Part shown: piece after piece, positions 24,962-33,795 of the stretch | How positions within the stretch are numbered: position 1 is the first letter of the stretch | How the letters are laid out: each line of letters begins with the position of its first letter | NCBI RefSeq assembly: GCF_004168255.1 | Contig: NZ_SEWG01000004.1 | Location: 1-64,000 of the forward strand | Direction of reading: 5' to 3' | DNA length: 64,000 bases | Origin: Mucilaginibacter terrigena | GTDB taxonomy: Bacteria > Bacteroidota > Bacteroidia > Sphingobacteriales > Sphingobacteriaceae | Notes under the pieces: model-generated | What the model saw: the letters and a program-made list of their open reading frames with translations, nothing else | What the model was told of the DNA's origin: nothing | Database searches by the model: none | Translations under genes and position numbers: made by a program

Positions 24962-26060
24962 AATTCACCTTATACATCTTCCCCGGCAGCGACCGGATAA
25001 AACCTTGCAGCTCCATATCCAGCAAGGTCATGGCCAGTTGGCTCATGGGCATATTGGCTTTGATGGAAAGATCGTCAATGGCCAGCGGGTTTTTATTCTG
25101 CCGGATAATCTCATATACTGCACGCTCATCGGCGGACAAATCTATCGGCATTAACAATTGTTGAGGTGCATCTTTTACATCGGTATTCTTTTCCCAGCCC
25201 AGGCTGTATGCCAGGTCGGCAACACAGGTAAGCAGGGCTGCTTTATTGTTACGGATAAGGAAGTTACATCCTTCCGAGTATTCATCACCCAATCTGCCGG
25301 GGAAAGCAAATACATCCCGGTTGTAGCTGTTGGCTATTTCGGCGGTTATCAATGCACCTCCTTTTAACCCGGCTTCTATTACAATGGTAGCATCGGCCAT
25401 GCCGGCCACTATACGGTTACGCTGCGGAAAGTTTTCCCTGTCGGGGATGGTACCCGATGGGTATTCGCACAACAAACCGCCGTTCTCCTGCATCTTATCG
25501 GCTGTGCCGCGGTTTTGATGAGGATACAATTTATCCAGCCCGTGCCCCAGTACGCCAACGGTGGGCACACCCAGCCTGATACATTCTTTATGCGCGGCCA
25601 CATCAATGCCTAAAGCAAGGCCGCTAACTACCAAAACATTGTATTGCTGCAATTCTTCTACCAGTTGCCGGCAAAGCTGCCTGCCGTAATCTGTAGCGTT
25701 GCGGGTGCCTACAATGCTTACACAATGGTATGGGTTAAGGTTAGCATTGCCTTTACTGTATAATAACACGGGCGAATCGTGGCAGTTTTTTAACCTGCGG
25801 GGGTAGCGGGCATCCGTATAAAACAAAACGTCTATCGCGTTCTTTTCGATGAATTTCAGCTCCTGCTCTGCCTTGCGTAAGGCTTCATCAAAATCTATCA
25901 GGTTAATTTTTTTTTCACCAATGCCGGGGATCTTTAAAAATTTCGCCTTGGGTGTTTTAAATACTTCCTCGGCATCGCCCACGTGGGCAACAAGGCTTTT
26001 GGCATATGTACAGCCAATGCTTTTAAGATATGTTAGGGCAACCTGGTGTAATAACGACAT
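24960..26060 (-). CDS. dprA: DNA-processing protein DprA
   Basis: 366-residue single-strand DNA binding protein that loads RecA on incoming DNA during transformation. A short N-terminal helical part (HhH/SAM-like, about 1-80), the Rossmann-like DprA core with SIVGTRNATDYGRQL and SGLALGIDVAAH (about 105-280), and a C-terminal winged-helix-like domain (about 300-366) ending RSLPGKMYKVN. Full length with no deletion. It is the only competence-related gene visible. Its stop codon TAG is partly formed by the adjoining repeat arm. Confidence 0.94.
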   Translation of the reverse strand: MSLLHQVALTYLKSIGCTYAKSLVAHVGDAEEVFKTPKAKFLKIPGIGEKKINLIDFDEALRKAEQELKFIEKNAIDVLFYTDARYPRRLKNCHDSPVLLYSKGNANLNPYHCVSIVGTRNATDYGRQLCRQLVEELQQYNVLVVSGLALGIDVAAHKECIRLGVPTVGVLGHGLDKLYPHQNRGTADKMQENGGLLCEYPSGTIPDRENFPQRNRIVAGMADATIVIEAGLKGGALITAEIANSYNRDVFAFPGRLGDEYSEGCNFLIRNNKAALLTCVADLAYSLGWEKNTDVKDAPQQLLMPIDLSADERAVYEIIRQNKNPLAIDDLSIKANMPMSQLAMTLLDMELQGFIRSLPGKMYKVN

Positions 26061-26148
26061 CGTTTTTTATGATGCCCTAAAGTATAAATTATCCTAATAA
26101 AATTAGCATTTATAGGTGAAATATATTTGCTTAAAAATAATCTTACAA

Positions 26149-26214
26149 AAACTACAAAAATAGTTTGCAAACTATAAAAATAGTTTTACCTTAGCCTAAC
26201 TATAAAAATAGTTT
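26149..26214 (+). promoter_or_regulatory. Three BlaI-type operator dyads before the repressor gene
   Basis: Three copies of an 18-bp dyad: 26149-26166 (AAACTACAAAAATAGTTT), 26169-26186 (AAACTATAAAAATAGTTT, a perfect inverted repeat) and 26197-26214 (TAACTATAAAAATAGTTT). The last ends three bases before the ATG. Between the second and third lies TACCTTAG (26187-26194), a possible -7 box with a TTG 19 bases upstream (26165-26167). The layout fits autorepression by the BlaI-family gene that follows. Confidence 0.85.
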
Positions 26215-26217
26215 GCT

Positions 26218-26595
26218 ATGAAACTAAAAGAACTCACCAAAGCCGAAGAACAGATCATGCAGATACTGTGGCAACTGAACGAAGGAATAGTAAAGGATAT
26301 TTTGGAGAAGATCCCCGAACCAAAACCAGCTTATAACACGGTATCAACGGTAGTGCGCGTACTGGAAGGTAAGGGTTTTATAGACCATAAAGCTTACGGT
26401 AACTCGCATGTTTACTTCCCGCTCGTTAGCGAGGATGATTACAAAAAGTTTACGTTTGATAAGCTGATGAGCAATTATTTTGATAACTCCTACAAAAGCC
26501 TGGTATCGTTCATAGCCGACGAAAAAGACCTGGGCCTTAAGGAACTGGATGAATTGACCGAGTTAATTAATAAACTTAAATCTCAAAAAAAATGA
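26218..26595 (+). CDS. BlaI/MecI/CopY-family transcriptional repressor
   Basis: 125-residue winged-helix repressor: LTKAEEQIMQILWQLNEGIVKDILE at the N-terminus, the recognition helix near NTVSTVVRVLEGKGFIDH (about residues 42-60), and a C-terminal dimerisation helix (about 75-125). Repressors of this family bind inverted repeats and are removed by proteolysis, usually triggered by a membrane M56 peptidase. The three dyads directly upstream are the likely operators. The downstream peptidase gene overlaps by four bases (ATGA), so the two are translationally coupled. Confidence 0.92.
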   Translation: MKLKELTKAEEQIMQILWQLNEGIVKDILEKIPEPKPAYNTVSTVVRVLEGKGFIDHKAYGNSHVYFPLVSEDDYKKFTFDKLMSNYFDNSYKSLVSFIADEKDLGLKELDELTELINKLKSQKK

Positions 26596-28991
26596 GCTGG
26601 CTGCATTACCTTATCGAGGCAAATATATACCTGGGTGTATTTTATTTGTGTTATTGCCTGTTCTTAAACCGCGATACCCACTACATGCTGGGCCGTGTTT
26701 ATTTGATATTTAGCTGTGTAATGGCTTTTATTTTGCCGGTTACACAGTTAAGTATCCTTAAACCCGTTATGCCTGAAATCCAAATTTCGGAACCTGTTAT
26801 ACAGGCAACCGCTATCCCGGTACATGTGCAGCAAATAAAAATAACCCCGCCCGTAGAGCACCTTACGTTTGATGATGCCATTGTGTACCTGTACGTATGT
26901 GGCGCGGTTGCCGCACTGCTGGTATTGCTGTTTCGTTTGCGCAAACTGTATATCATTACCCGCAATAACCATTCTATGTATAAGGATCAGTATAAACTTA
27001 TTCATTTGAATGATGAGAATACGGCCTTTTCATTTTTTAATTACCTGTACATAGGCAGCAATATACCGCAGGCCGAAACCATTATAGCGCACGAACTGGT
27101 GCACATACGCCAAAAACATTCGGTAGATATTATTTTCATGGAGGTACTAAAGGTGATCAACTGGTTTAACCCATTCATCTACCTTACCCAGCGCAGCCTG
27201 AAAACCATACACGAATATATTGCTGATGAGCAAACCGCCGCGAACGGGCATGACGCGCTCGCCTACTCCTCTTTTTTACTGAACAATGCTTATGGCATAC
27301 AGGGTTCATCTATAGCGCATTCATTTTTCAATTATAACCTGTTAAAAAAGAGGATAATTATGTTAAACAAAAACCGATCGGGTAAGTTAGCAAGGCTAAA
27401 GTACCTGGCAGCGCTGCCGCTTTGCGCGGGGATGCTGTGCGCATCAACACTGGTGTTTAGTAAAGATTATGGGGTGATAGACCTGGCCCCGCATAGGGCC
27501 GCTGCAGCCAAGCCCGGCCTGATCAAGTACTTTAAGATAACAGACCGGGACATTACCGCCTACTCGGACAACTTGTCTTTTACCGAGAACGGCGTTAAAA
27601 AAATGTACTACGCTGCCACTATAACAGATGCGGATATAGCCCATATCATGAAAGTGCGTAAGCTTAAAGTTGAGGTTATTGATGTTGACAGTAAAACCAA
27701 AATGCAGGTACCCCTGGTAACAAACGGAACCCCTGATACGGCATTTGCCGCCCGCCCGCCTGCAATTTTTAAAGATGGCTACGTTTTACAGGAAAATGGT
27801 TACCTCATCAATAAAAAGACGGAATATTTTACGCTGACATTAACCGATAAAAGTGGTAAAACAACCATTTACAACAGCACGGATGCTACCCCCGCCGAGC
27901 GTAAAATGCTAAATGATAAATTTGGCTATAAGTTTTTTAACTACGACATGGCAGGCTTTGTAAAACGGGCCAACACTCCACACCCGGCTCCAACAGGCGG
28001 TATGTTAGCACCACCCCCGCCGCCTGTTTTTGTTAAGGAAGCCTTTGGGCAGTTGGCACAATACATCAGCCAAAAAACTACTTATCCTAAGGCAGCGCTT
28101 GATAAAAAAGTTGGCGACTCGTTTATTGCGACTTTAAAAATTGATGAAAAAGGGAAGATAGTAGAGGTAACAGCTTCTAAAAATGATGGCAGCGGCTTTG
28201 TTGAAGCATTTGAAAAAGCCGCGCTTTCTTTTCCTTTCCCAATAAAAGATAAAGCGGGCAGCTACAAAGCCGATGTTGTGTTTTTCATGCCCGGCAAAAC
28301 TGTTAAACTTAACGGACCAGCCGCAAGCGGTAATGCTTACGTGGGCCAATTAGGAGTGTTAGGATTAACACCTCAACAAAGAAAAATGATGAGCATACCG
28401 CCGCCGCCACCGCCTGCACCGCCTAAAAAGTTAAAAGATCAGATAAAACTTCCGCCACCGGTAGTGGTGCCCGATAAGCCGGCCAAAGTGGTAAAGGCCG
28501 ACCGGATAAAACTTCCGCCACCACCACCTGCACCCCCTAAAAAGAGAGTGGTTGATCAGATAAAGCTACCGCCGCCTGCAGTAGCCCGATTAAACAATAC
28601 GCCGCCGCCACCGCCGCCGCCGTTTGAAAGTGTTTACGAGGACCTTATGAAATATGTGACAAAACACACCCGCTACCCATCTATAGCCCGTGATAATAAG
28701 ATCAACGGACATGTATTATTATCGCTGGTTATTAATAATGACCATAAAGTAGCCGACGTTAAAGTTGAAAAAGGATTTGATTCCCGCTGTGATGCAGAGG
28801 CTGCAAGGGCATTAAGCACTTACAGCAATACCATTGATAAAGCGCCGGGCAAATATAAAATAGTGGTTACCTTTATGCTGGTAGATGAAGAAGGGGGTAA
28901 AAAGTTTTTTTCGCCAAAACCTTTAACCGACGAAGACGTAAATATGCCTAATTTTATAGGAGAAGTTGTAGTGGCTGGATCTGTAAATTAA
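26592..28991 (+). CDS. M56 membrane metallopeptidase (BlaR1-type) with proline-rich linkers and two TonB-like domains
   Basis: 799 residues. Residues 1-280 carry four hydrophobic helices (about 5-25, 35-53, 95-115, 275-292) and the zinc motif HELVH (about residue 168) of M56 sensors. Instead of the penicillin-binding sensor domain, the periplasmic part has a long unknown region (about 300-475), a TonB C-terminal-like domain (about 480-575, YISQKTTYPKAAL), a Pro/Lys-rich linker (about 600-680, with repeated DQIKLPPP and RIKLPPPPPAPP), and a second TonB-like domain (about 680-775, YVTKHTRYPSIA). This predicts a signalling pair in which an envelope cue drives cleavage of the BlaI-type repressor. 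Beta-lactam sensing is not supported. Confidence 0.88.
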   Translation: MSWLHYLIEANIYLGVFYLCYCLFLNRDTHYMLGRVYLIFSCVMAFILPVTQLSILKPVMPEIQISEPVIQATAIPVHVQQIKITPPVEHLTFDDAIVYLYVCGAVAALLVLLFRLRKLYIITRNNHSMYKDQYKLIHLNDENTAFSFFNYLYIGSNIPQAETIIAHELVHIRQKHSVDIIFMEVLKVINWFNPFIYLTQRSLKTIHEYIADEQTAANGHDALAYSSFLLNNAYGIQGSSIAHSFFNYNLLKKRIIMLNKNRSGKLARLKYLAALPLCAGMLCASTLVFSKDYGVIDLAPHRAAAAKPGLIKYFKITDRDITAYSDNLSFTENGVKKMYYAATITDADIAHIMKVRKLKVEVIDVDSKTKMQVPLVTNGTPDTAFAARPPAIFKDGYVLQENGYLINKKTEYFTLTLTDKSGKTTIYNSTDATPAERKMLNDKFGYKFFNYDMAGFVKRANTPHPAPTGGMLAPPPPPVFVKEAFGQLAQYISQKTTYPKAALDKKVGDSFIATLKIDEKGKIVEVTASKNDGSGFVEAFEKAALSFPFPIKDKAGSYKADVVFFMPGKTVKLNGPAASGNAYVGQLGVLGLTPQQRKMMSIPPPPPPAPPKKLKDQIKLPPPVVVPDKPAKVVKADRIKLPPPPPAPPKKRVVDQIKLPPPAVARLNNTPPPPPPPFESVYEDLMKYVTKHTRYPSIARDNKINGHVLLSLVINNDHKVADVKVEKGFDSRCDAEAARALSTYSNTIDKAPGKYKIVVTFMLVDEEGGKKFFSPKPLTDEDVNMPNFIGEVVVAGSVN

Positions 28992-29002
28992 GCTATTGAC
29001 TG

Positions 29003-29629
29003 CTACCCCTTTACGTAGATCACCTGTTTGGTCTCAAAAAACTCCTCCTCAAAGTAATCTTTGAGATGATATTGCTGAACGGCTAAACCCGCTTCGGCAA
29101 TTTCTTGTGTAAGGTCACCGCCTTTTAAATATAATATCCCGTTAGGTAATTGGTTGTTCGATTGTTTGCTGAACTTGCCCTTCACCCATGGGTAAAAATC
29201 TTTAAGCTGTGTTACCGCGCGCGATACCACAAAATCAAACTGCTGCTTAATTTCTTCGGCACGGGCATGGGTGCCCCTTACGTTTTTAAGCCCCAATGCT
29301 TTTGCTACCTCGTTAACCACCTTTATTTTTTTGCCGATAGAATCAACCAGGTGGAAGTTGGTTTCGGGAAAAAGTATAGCCAGCGGGATGCCCGGGAAAC
29401 CGCCGCCTGTACCCACATCCAACACATTTTCGCCGGGCAAAAAAGCCATTACCTTGGCTATCCCTAACGAGTGCAGCACATGGCGTTCGTACAACAGGTC
29501 GATATCCTTGCGGGATATCACGTTGATCTGGCTGTTCCAAAAAATGTAAAGTTCATGCAATTGCGCAAATTGCGCCTGCTGCTCAGCAGTTATATCCGGG
29601 AAATATTTGAGCAGGATCTCAGATGTCAT
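29003..29629 (-). CDS. rsmG: 16S rRNA (guanine527-N7)-methyltransferase
   Basis: 208-residue SAM-dependent enzyme methylating G527 of 16S rRNA. The SAM site NVLDVGTGGGFPGIPLAIL is at about residues 65-83, and the N-terminal LHELYIFWNSQINVISRKD is the family pattern. It overlaps the sigma-factor gene upstream by 11 bases, which overlaps the glycosyltransferase by 10, so the three genes are one tight operon. Confidence 0.95.
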   Translation of the reverse strand: MTSEILLKYFPDITAEQQAQFAQLHELYIFWNSQINVISRKDIDLLYERHVLHSLGIAKVMAFLPGENVLDVGTGGGFPGIPLAILFPETNFHLVDSIGKKIKVVNEVAKALGLKNVRGTHARAEEIKQQFDFVVSRAVTQLKDFYPWVKGKFSKQSNNQLPNGILYLKGGDLTQEIAEAGLAVQQYHLKDYFEEEFFETKQVIYVKG

Positions 29630-30224
29630 CCTTGTTATATCGGTTTATGATATTACCTAAAAGGTACCGGGCCCTGAACAATTGCGCCTTAACCGTGCCC
29701 AGGGGCAGGTCAAGCTGCTGGGCTATCTCCTCGTACGATAGTTCGTCGAAATAGCGCAGCGTTATCAGGTTACGGTAGCGTATTGGCAGGCTTTCTATCA
29801 GTAATTTAAGTTCTTCGGTCTGTTGTTTTTTGATGGATGTTTCCTCGGGGTTTAAGCCGTCAGATCTTATCTGAAGGGGTTTTTCATCACCATCTTCATC
29901 CATCATCCCGTGTATCGATTGCGTGTTAAGCTTTTTCTTGCGGATAAAATCGATACAATTGTTGGTAGCCACGCGAAAAAGCCAGGTGCTAAATGCATAT
30001 TCGGGCTGGTACTTCTCCAGCTTTTCAAACGCCTTGGCAAAGGTTTCAACAGTAAGGTCCATAGCGTCCTCTTTGTTGTTAACCATTTTAAGCACCATAA
30101 AGTAAATAGAATCTTTATAGCGGTGCATCAGGTCGGCATAGGCTTTTTGGTTACCCGCTCTCGCCTTTACCACCAGATGGAAATCGTTCTTTGCATTTTC
30201 GGTGAAATGTTTATTTATTTCCAT
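29619..30224 (-). CDS. ECF-type RNA polymerase sigma factor
   Basis: 201-residue sigma-70 family factor with region 2 (about 30-100: YKDSIYFMVLKMVNNKEDAMDLTVETFAKAF) and region 4 (about 135-195: LITLRYFDELSYEEIAQQL, LPLGTVKAQLFRAR helix-turn-helix). Region 3 and region 1 are absent, as in extracytoplasmic-function sigmas. No anti-sigma or FecR-like gene is adjacent, unlike many Bacteroidota ECF genes. It is in an operon between a GT2 and rsmG, with overlaps on both sides. Confidence 0.92.
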   Translation of the reverse strand: MEINKHFTENAKNDFHLVVKARAGNQKAYADLMHRYKDSIYFMVLKMVNNKEDAMDLTVETFAKAFEKLEKYQPEYAFSTWLFRVATNNCIDFIRKKKLNTQSIHGMMDEDGDEKPLQIRSDGLNPEETSIKKQQTEELKLLIESLPIRYRNLITLRYFDELSYEEIAQQLDLPLGTVKAQLFRARYLLGNIINRYNKDDI

Positions 30225-31345
30225 CGTGTGGTTTTAATAAAAGTACCAATCAATCCAAACACGTTTAAATATATATAATATATCATATCAAAAAAAGGCA
30301 AGGCCCATAGCATATCGCCGCTATCCAGTTTCTTAAATATCTTACGGTACACAAGCAGCTGCAGCATCCATCTAAAAATAAAAACACCTAAGGCTAATAT
30401 AGGTTCGAATTTAAATACAAGGCACAATATAAATAAAACATAAAACAAAAAACCGCTAACCGCATCAAAACTTAGCATGCGCCTATGGTTGTTTTTGTAT
30501 AGCTTGCCTACCCCCATATGCCTCTTTTTTTGCCTGAACCAACCGCCCAGTGTAGTTTTGGCATCGGTATAAGTAAAGGTATCGGGGTGTATCTCAATAG
30601 CAGTATTATCGGCTGTAGCGTTTTGGTTTACAAACAGGTCGTCGTCGCCAGATATAACATGCATATGCGATGCAAACCCCTTAGCCCCAAAAAACAGTGA
30701 TTTGGTATAGGCAAGGTTACGCCCTATACCCATATATGCATCACCGTTCAAAGCCGCTGACAGGTAATTTATAGCCGTTTTTAAGGTCTCGAACCGGATA
30801 AAAGGGTTTAAAAAATTACCGGTGCGTGTATATGGCGAGTAGCCTAAAACAATTTGCGTGTTACCTGTAAAACCGGCTGCCATGCGGGTTATCCAGTTTA
30901 ATGTGGCTGGCTTGCAATCGGCATCGGTAAACAAAAGGTGTTCGTTCTTAGCCGCTTTAATGCCTAATGTAAGGGCGAATTTTTTTCCGGTTTTATAACG
31001 CTGGTGCTCTGTAATAGTTACCACCTTAAGGTGCGGAAACTCCTGTTTTATCTCCAGCAGTATCATGTCCGATTCATCGGTAGAGCAATCGTTTATCACC
31101 ACCACTTCATAATCGGGGTAGTTCTGCTGCAGTATATAAGGCAGGTTTTCGGTTAAGTTACGGGCCTCGTTACGGGCACTGATGATAACAGAAATAGGTA
31201 CGGATAGCGGTACCCCGGTAGCCATCGGGGCCTCATTGGGGGTATAACGAGTGAGCCGGCTGTGGTTACTTAACAGGTAATACAGCTGAACAATAAAACA
31301 TAGCTGAAACAGAACAAATAACGCCTCGTGAATGTAAGCTTCCAA
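30215..31345 (-). CDS. Family 2 glycosyltransferase, membrane-anchored
   Basis: 376 residues. A TM helix at the N-terminus (about 4-24), a GT-A domain with SVIISARNEARNLTENLPYI and NDCSTDESD, acidic pairs TDAD and DDDLF for the metal site, and the QKKRHMGVG segment as the QxxRW-like acceptor motif. Two or three helices near the C-terminus (about 295-365) anchor it. The start appears to be a TTG, since no in-frame ATG or GTG precedes the conserved part for 40 residues. Product polymer unknown. First gene of the GT2-sigma-rsmG operon. Confidence 0.85.
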   Translation of the reverse strand: MEAYIHEALFVLFQLCFIVQLYYLLSNHSRLTRYTPNEAPMATGVPLSVPISVIISARNEARNLTENLPYILQQNYPDYEVVVINDCSTDESDMILLEIKQEFPHLKVVTITEHQRYKTGKKFALTLGIKAAKNEHLLFTDADCKPATLNWITRMAAGFTGNTQIVLGYSPYTRTGNFLNPFIRFETLKTAINYLSAALNGDAYMGIGRNLAYTKSLFFGAKGFASHMHVISGDDDLFVNQNATADNTAIEIHPDTFTYTDAKTTLGGWFRQKKRHMGVGKLYKNNHRRMLSFDAVSGFLFYVLFILCLVFKFEPILALGVFIFRWMLQLLVYRKIFKKLDSGDMLWALPFFDMIYYIYLNVFGLIGTFIKTTRWK

Positions 31346-31381
31346 ACCCCTTGATAATAAGGTGCAAATTTGATAAAAAAG

Positions 31382-31514
31382 GTTGTAATGTTGTAACGTT
31401 TTAAGGTTGAAATGTTAACATATTTTATGTTAATGGCATTACTTTATCAAATTGTGCAAAACATTCGACTCTCAGCATTAACATTACAACTTTACAACCT
31501 TCAAACATTACAAC
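31382..31514. repeat. GTTGTAATGTTGTAACG / CATTACAACTTTACAACC inverted array
   Basis: Two arms of about 37 nt (31382-31418 and 31478-31514), made of short degenerate repeats of TTGTAATG and CATTACAA, inverted around a 60-nt AT-rich spacer. It lies between the divergent GT2 and tgt genes. Confidence 0.75.
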
Positions 31515-31531
31515 AATAAGGTAGCTTTTGT

Positions 31532-31539
31532 TAATTTTG
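31532..31539 (+). promoter_or_regulatory. -7 box TAATTTTG for tgt
   Basis: TAnnTTTG match ending nine bases before the tgt ATG, giving a nearly leaderless transcript. Confidence 0.6.
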
Positions 31540-31548
31540 CACCACTAC

Positions 31549-32679
31549 ATGAAATTTACTTTACAAGCACAAGATCCTCTTTCCAAGGCCCGGGCGGGCG
31601 AGCTTACTACAGACCACGGGGTTATACAAACGCCTATTTTTATGCCTGTTGGCACAGCCGGCACAGTAAAAGCCGTACACCAACGCGAGCTGAAGGACGA
31701 TATTAAGGCCCAGATCATATTAGGCAATACCTATCACTTATACCTAAGGCCGGGGCTAAACACTATTGAACAGGCCGGTGGCCTGCATAAATTTAACGGC
31801 TGGGACGGCCCGATTTTAACTGATAGCGGCGGTTACCAGGTGTATTCGCTTACGGATGTGCGCAAGATAAAGGAAGAGGGTGTAACCTTCCGCTCTCATG
31901 TGGATGGTTCAAAACACCTGTTCACGCCCGAAAATGTGATGGATATCCAGCGCATTATAGGTGCCGATATCATCATGGCTTTTGATGAGTGTACGCCCTA
32001 CCCCTGCGATTATAACTATGCCAAACGCTCGATAGAGATGACGCACCGCTGGCTTAAACGCTGCTGCGACCGCTTTGATACCACCCAGCCTAAATATGGC
32101 TATGGCCAAACGCTGTTCCCTATAGTGCAGGGATCGGTTTATAAAGATCTGCGGATACGTTCGGCCGAAGTTATCGCATCGTTTGAGCGCGAGGGCAATG
32201 CCATTGGCGGCCTGAGCGTAGGCGAACCGGCCGAAGAGATGTACGCTATGACAGAGGTAGTTTGTAATATATTACCGGAGCATAAACCCCGTTATTTAAT
32301 GGGCGTGGGCACACCGGTTAACATACTGGAAAACATTGCTTTAGGGATTGATATGTTTGACTGCGTTATGCCTACCCGCAATGCCCGTAACGGTATGCTG
32401 TTTACCAGGGATGGCATTATCAACATCAAAAACGAAAAGTGGAAGAACGATTTTACGCCTATAGAAGCTGGTAGCGACCTATATTCGGATACTTGTTATA
32501 CAAAAGCATATTTACGCCATTTGATCCATAGCGGTGAGATGTTGGGCGCGCAAATTGCTACATTGCATAACCTGCACTTTTACATATGGTTAGTTAAAGA
32601 AGCACGCAATAAAATTGTTGCCGGTGAGTTTTACGAGTGGAAGAAAATTATGGTAAACCGTTTAGGCCAAAGATTATAA
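31549..32679 (+). CDS. tgt: Queuine/preQ1 tRNA-guanine transglycosylase, zinc ligands missing
   Basis: 376-residue enzyme swapping guanine for preQ1 in GUN anticodons. The catalytic core is intact: DSGGYQVYSL with the first Asp, GGLSVGEP and the MPTRNARNG motif with the nucleophilic Asp just before (FDCVMPTR). The usual CxCxxC zinc site is absent: where E. coli has ECDCYTCRNYSRAYL, this protein reads GSDLYSDTCYTKAYL, so all three Cys ligands are replaced, although the HNLHFY His remains. The LptF-like gene starts at the next base after the stop. Confidence 0.93.
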   Translation: MKFTLQAQDPLSKARAGELTTDHGVIQTPIFMPVGTAGTVKAVHQRELKDDIKAQIILGNTYHLYLRPGLNTIEQAGGLHKFNGWDGPILTDSGGYQVYSLTDVRKIKEEGVTFRSHVDGSKHLFTPENVMDIQRIIGADIIMAFDECTPYPCDYNYAKRSIEMTHRWLKRCCDRFDTTQPKYGYGQTLFPIVQGSVYKDLRIRSAEVIASFEREGNAIGGLSVGEPAEEMYAMTEVVCNILPEHKPRYLMGVGTPVNILENIALGIDMFDCVMPTRNARNGMLFTRDGIINIKNEKWKNDFTPIEAGSDLYSDTCYTKAYLRHLIHSGEMLGAQIATLHNLHFYIWLVKEARNKIVAGEFYEWKKIMVNRLGQRL

Positions 32680-33795
32680 ATGAGGCGATTCCTACATCGA
32701 TATTTAACCGTTATTGACCGGTATATCATCAAAAAATACTTGGGCACCTTTGTGTTTACGCTGGGCATTTTTATGGTGATATCGGTTGTATTTGATATAT
32801 CCGAGCACCTTGATAATTTTTTAGGGGAGGATTCGTCCCTAAACGAAATAGTTTTTACTTATTATGCCGGGTTTATCCCCTTCTATTTGATGCTGCTATC
32901 GCCGTTGATCAACTTTTTGGCTGTTATATTTTTTACAGCTAAAATGGCCAACCAAACAGAAATAGTCCCTATTTTAACAAGCCGCGCCAGCTTTTACCGT
33001 TTTTTAAGGCCTTACGCACTATCGGCAGCGTTGATATTTACGGTATCGTTATTTGCCAATATTTATCTTTTACCTTTTACCAACAAGCTGAAGATTGCTT
33101 TTGAAAGCGCTCATTTTTTTAAAAACGACGATCCATCAAAAAGTGAGGTACACATTCAGCTGGATAAAAGAACCTTTGTTTACCTGCAAAGGTACGACCC
33201 CGACCTGCAAACGGGCTATAATTTCACTCTTGAAAAATTTGATGGCGACGAACTAAAGGAAAAACTTACATCCCTTAGTATCAAATACGATTCGCTTAAA
33301 AACAGGTGGACCCTTAACATGCCGTCTATCCGTTATGTAAACGGTTTAAAAGAAACTTTCAAATCTAATTTACCAAACCTTGATACGGTTTTAGATATGC
33401 GCCCGGTTGATTTTGAAGCCCACGATAATGTGGTTAGCAACATCTATAGCGCCATGTCGCTTTCTGCTTTAAACAAGGGTATCGAGAAAGAAAAAACGCG
33501 CAGTACCGGTGTAATTACCGATATGCTATTTGAGAAATACCGCCGCTTTGTAGAGCCTTTATCCTCGTTTGTATTAACCTGTATCGGCGTTGCCATAGCA
33601 TCCAGAAAGGTACGCGGGGGTGTTGGGTTACCCTTGGGGATAGGTATTTTTATATGCTTTACATACATTGTAGTAAATAAATTTGCCCTGGTATTTGCCA
33701 TTAAAGGCGGCTTCCCGCCACTTACGGCAGTGCTTATGCCTAATATAATATTTGGCACACTGGGTTATATCCTGCTACTTAAAGCGCCAAAATAA
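32680..33795 (+). CDS. LptF/LptG (YjgP/YjgQ)-family permease
   Basis: 371 residues with three helices at each end (about 20-42, 55-78, 100-122 and 290-308, 315-335, 345-365) flanking a beta-jellyroll periplasmic domain. It is one half of the LptBFG transporter that drives LPS to the outer membrane. The family opening MRRFLHRYLTVIDRYIIKKYLGTF is clear; whether it is LptF or LptG cannot be told. It begins directly after tgt and overlaps the EamA gene by one base (TAATG), so it lies in an operon. Confidence 0.9.
   Translation: MRRFLHRYLTVIDRYIIKKYLGTFVFTLGIFMVISVVFDISEHLDNFLGEDSSLNEIVFTYYAGFIPFYLMLLSPLINFLAVIFFTAKMANQTEIVPILTSRASFYRFLRPYALSAALIFTVSLFANIYLLPFTNKLKIAFESAHFFKNDDPSKSEVHIQLDKRTFVYLQRYDPDLQTGYNFTLEKFDGDELKEKLTSLSIKYDSLKNRWTLNMPSIRYVNGLKETFKSNLPNLDTVLDMRPVDFEAHDNVVSNIYSAMSLSALNKGIEKEKTRSTGVITDMLFEKYRRFVEPLSSFVLTCIGVAIASRKVRGGVGLPLGIGIFICFTYIVVNKFALVFAIKGGFPPLTAVLMPNIIFGTLGYILLLKAPK

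Noticed and set aside
26218..28991. Beta-lactam resistance sensor (BlaI/BlaR1)
   Set aside because: The M56 protein lacks the penicillin-binding sensor domain and no beta-lactamase is adjacent; the family pair alone does not imply resistance.
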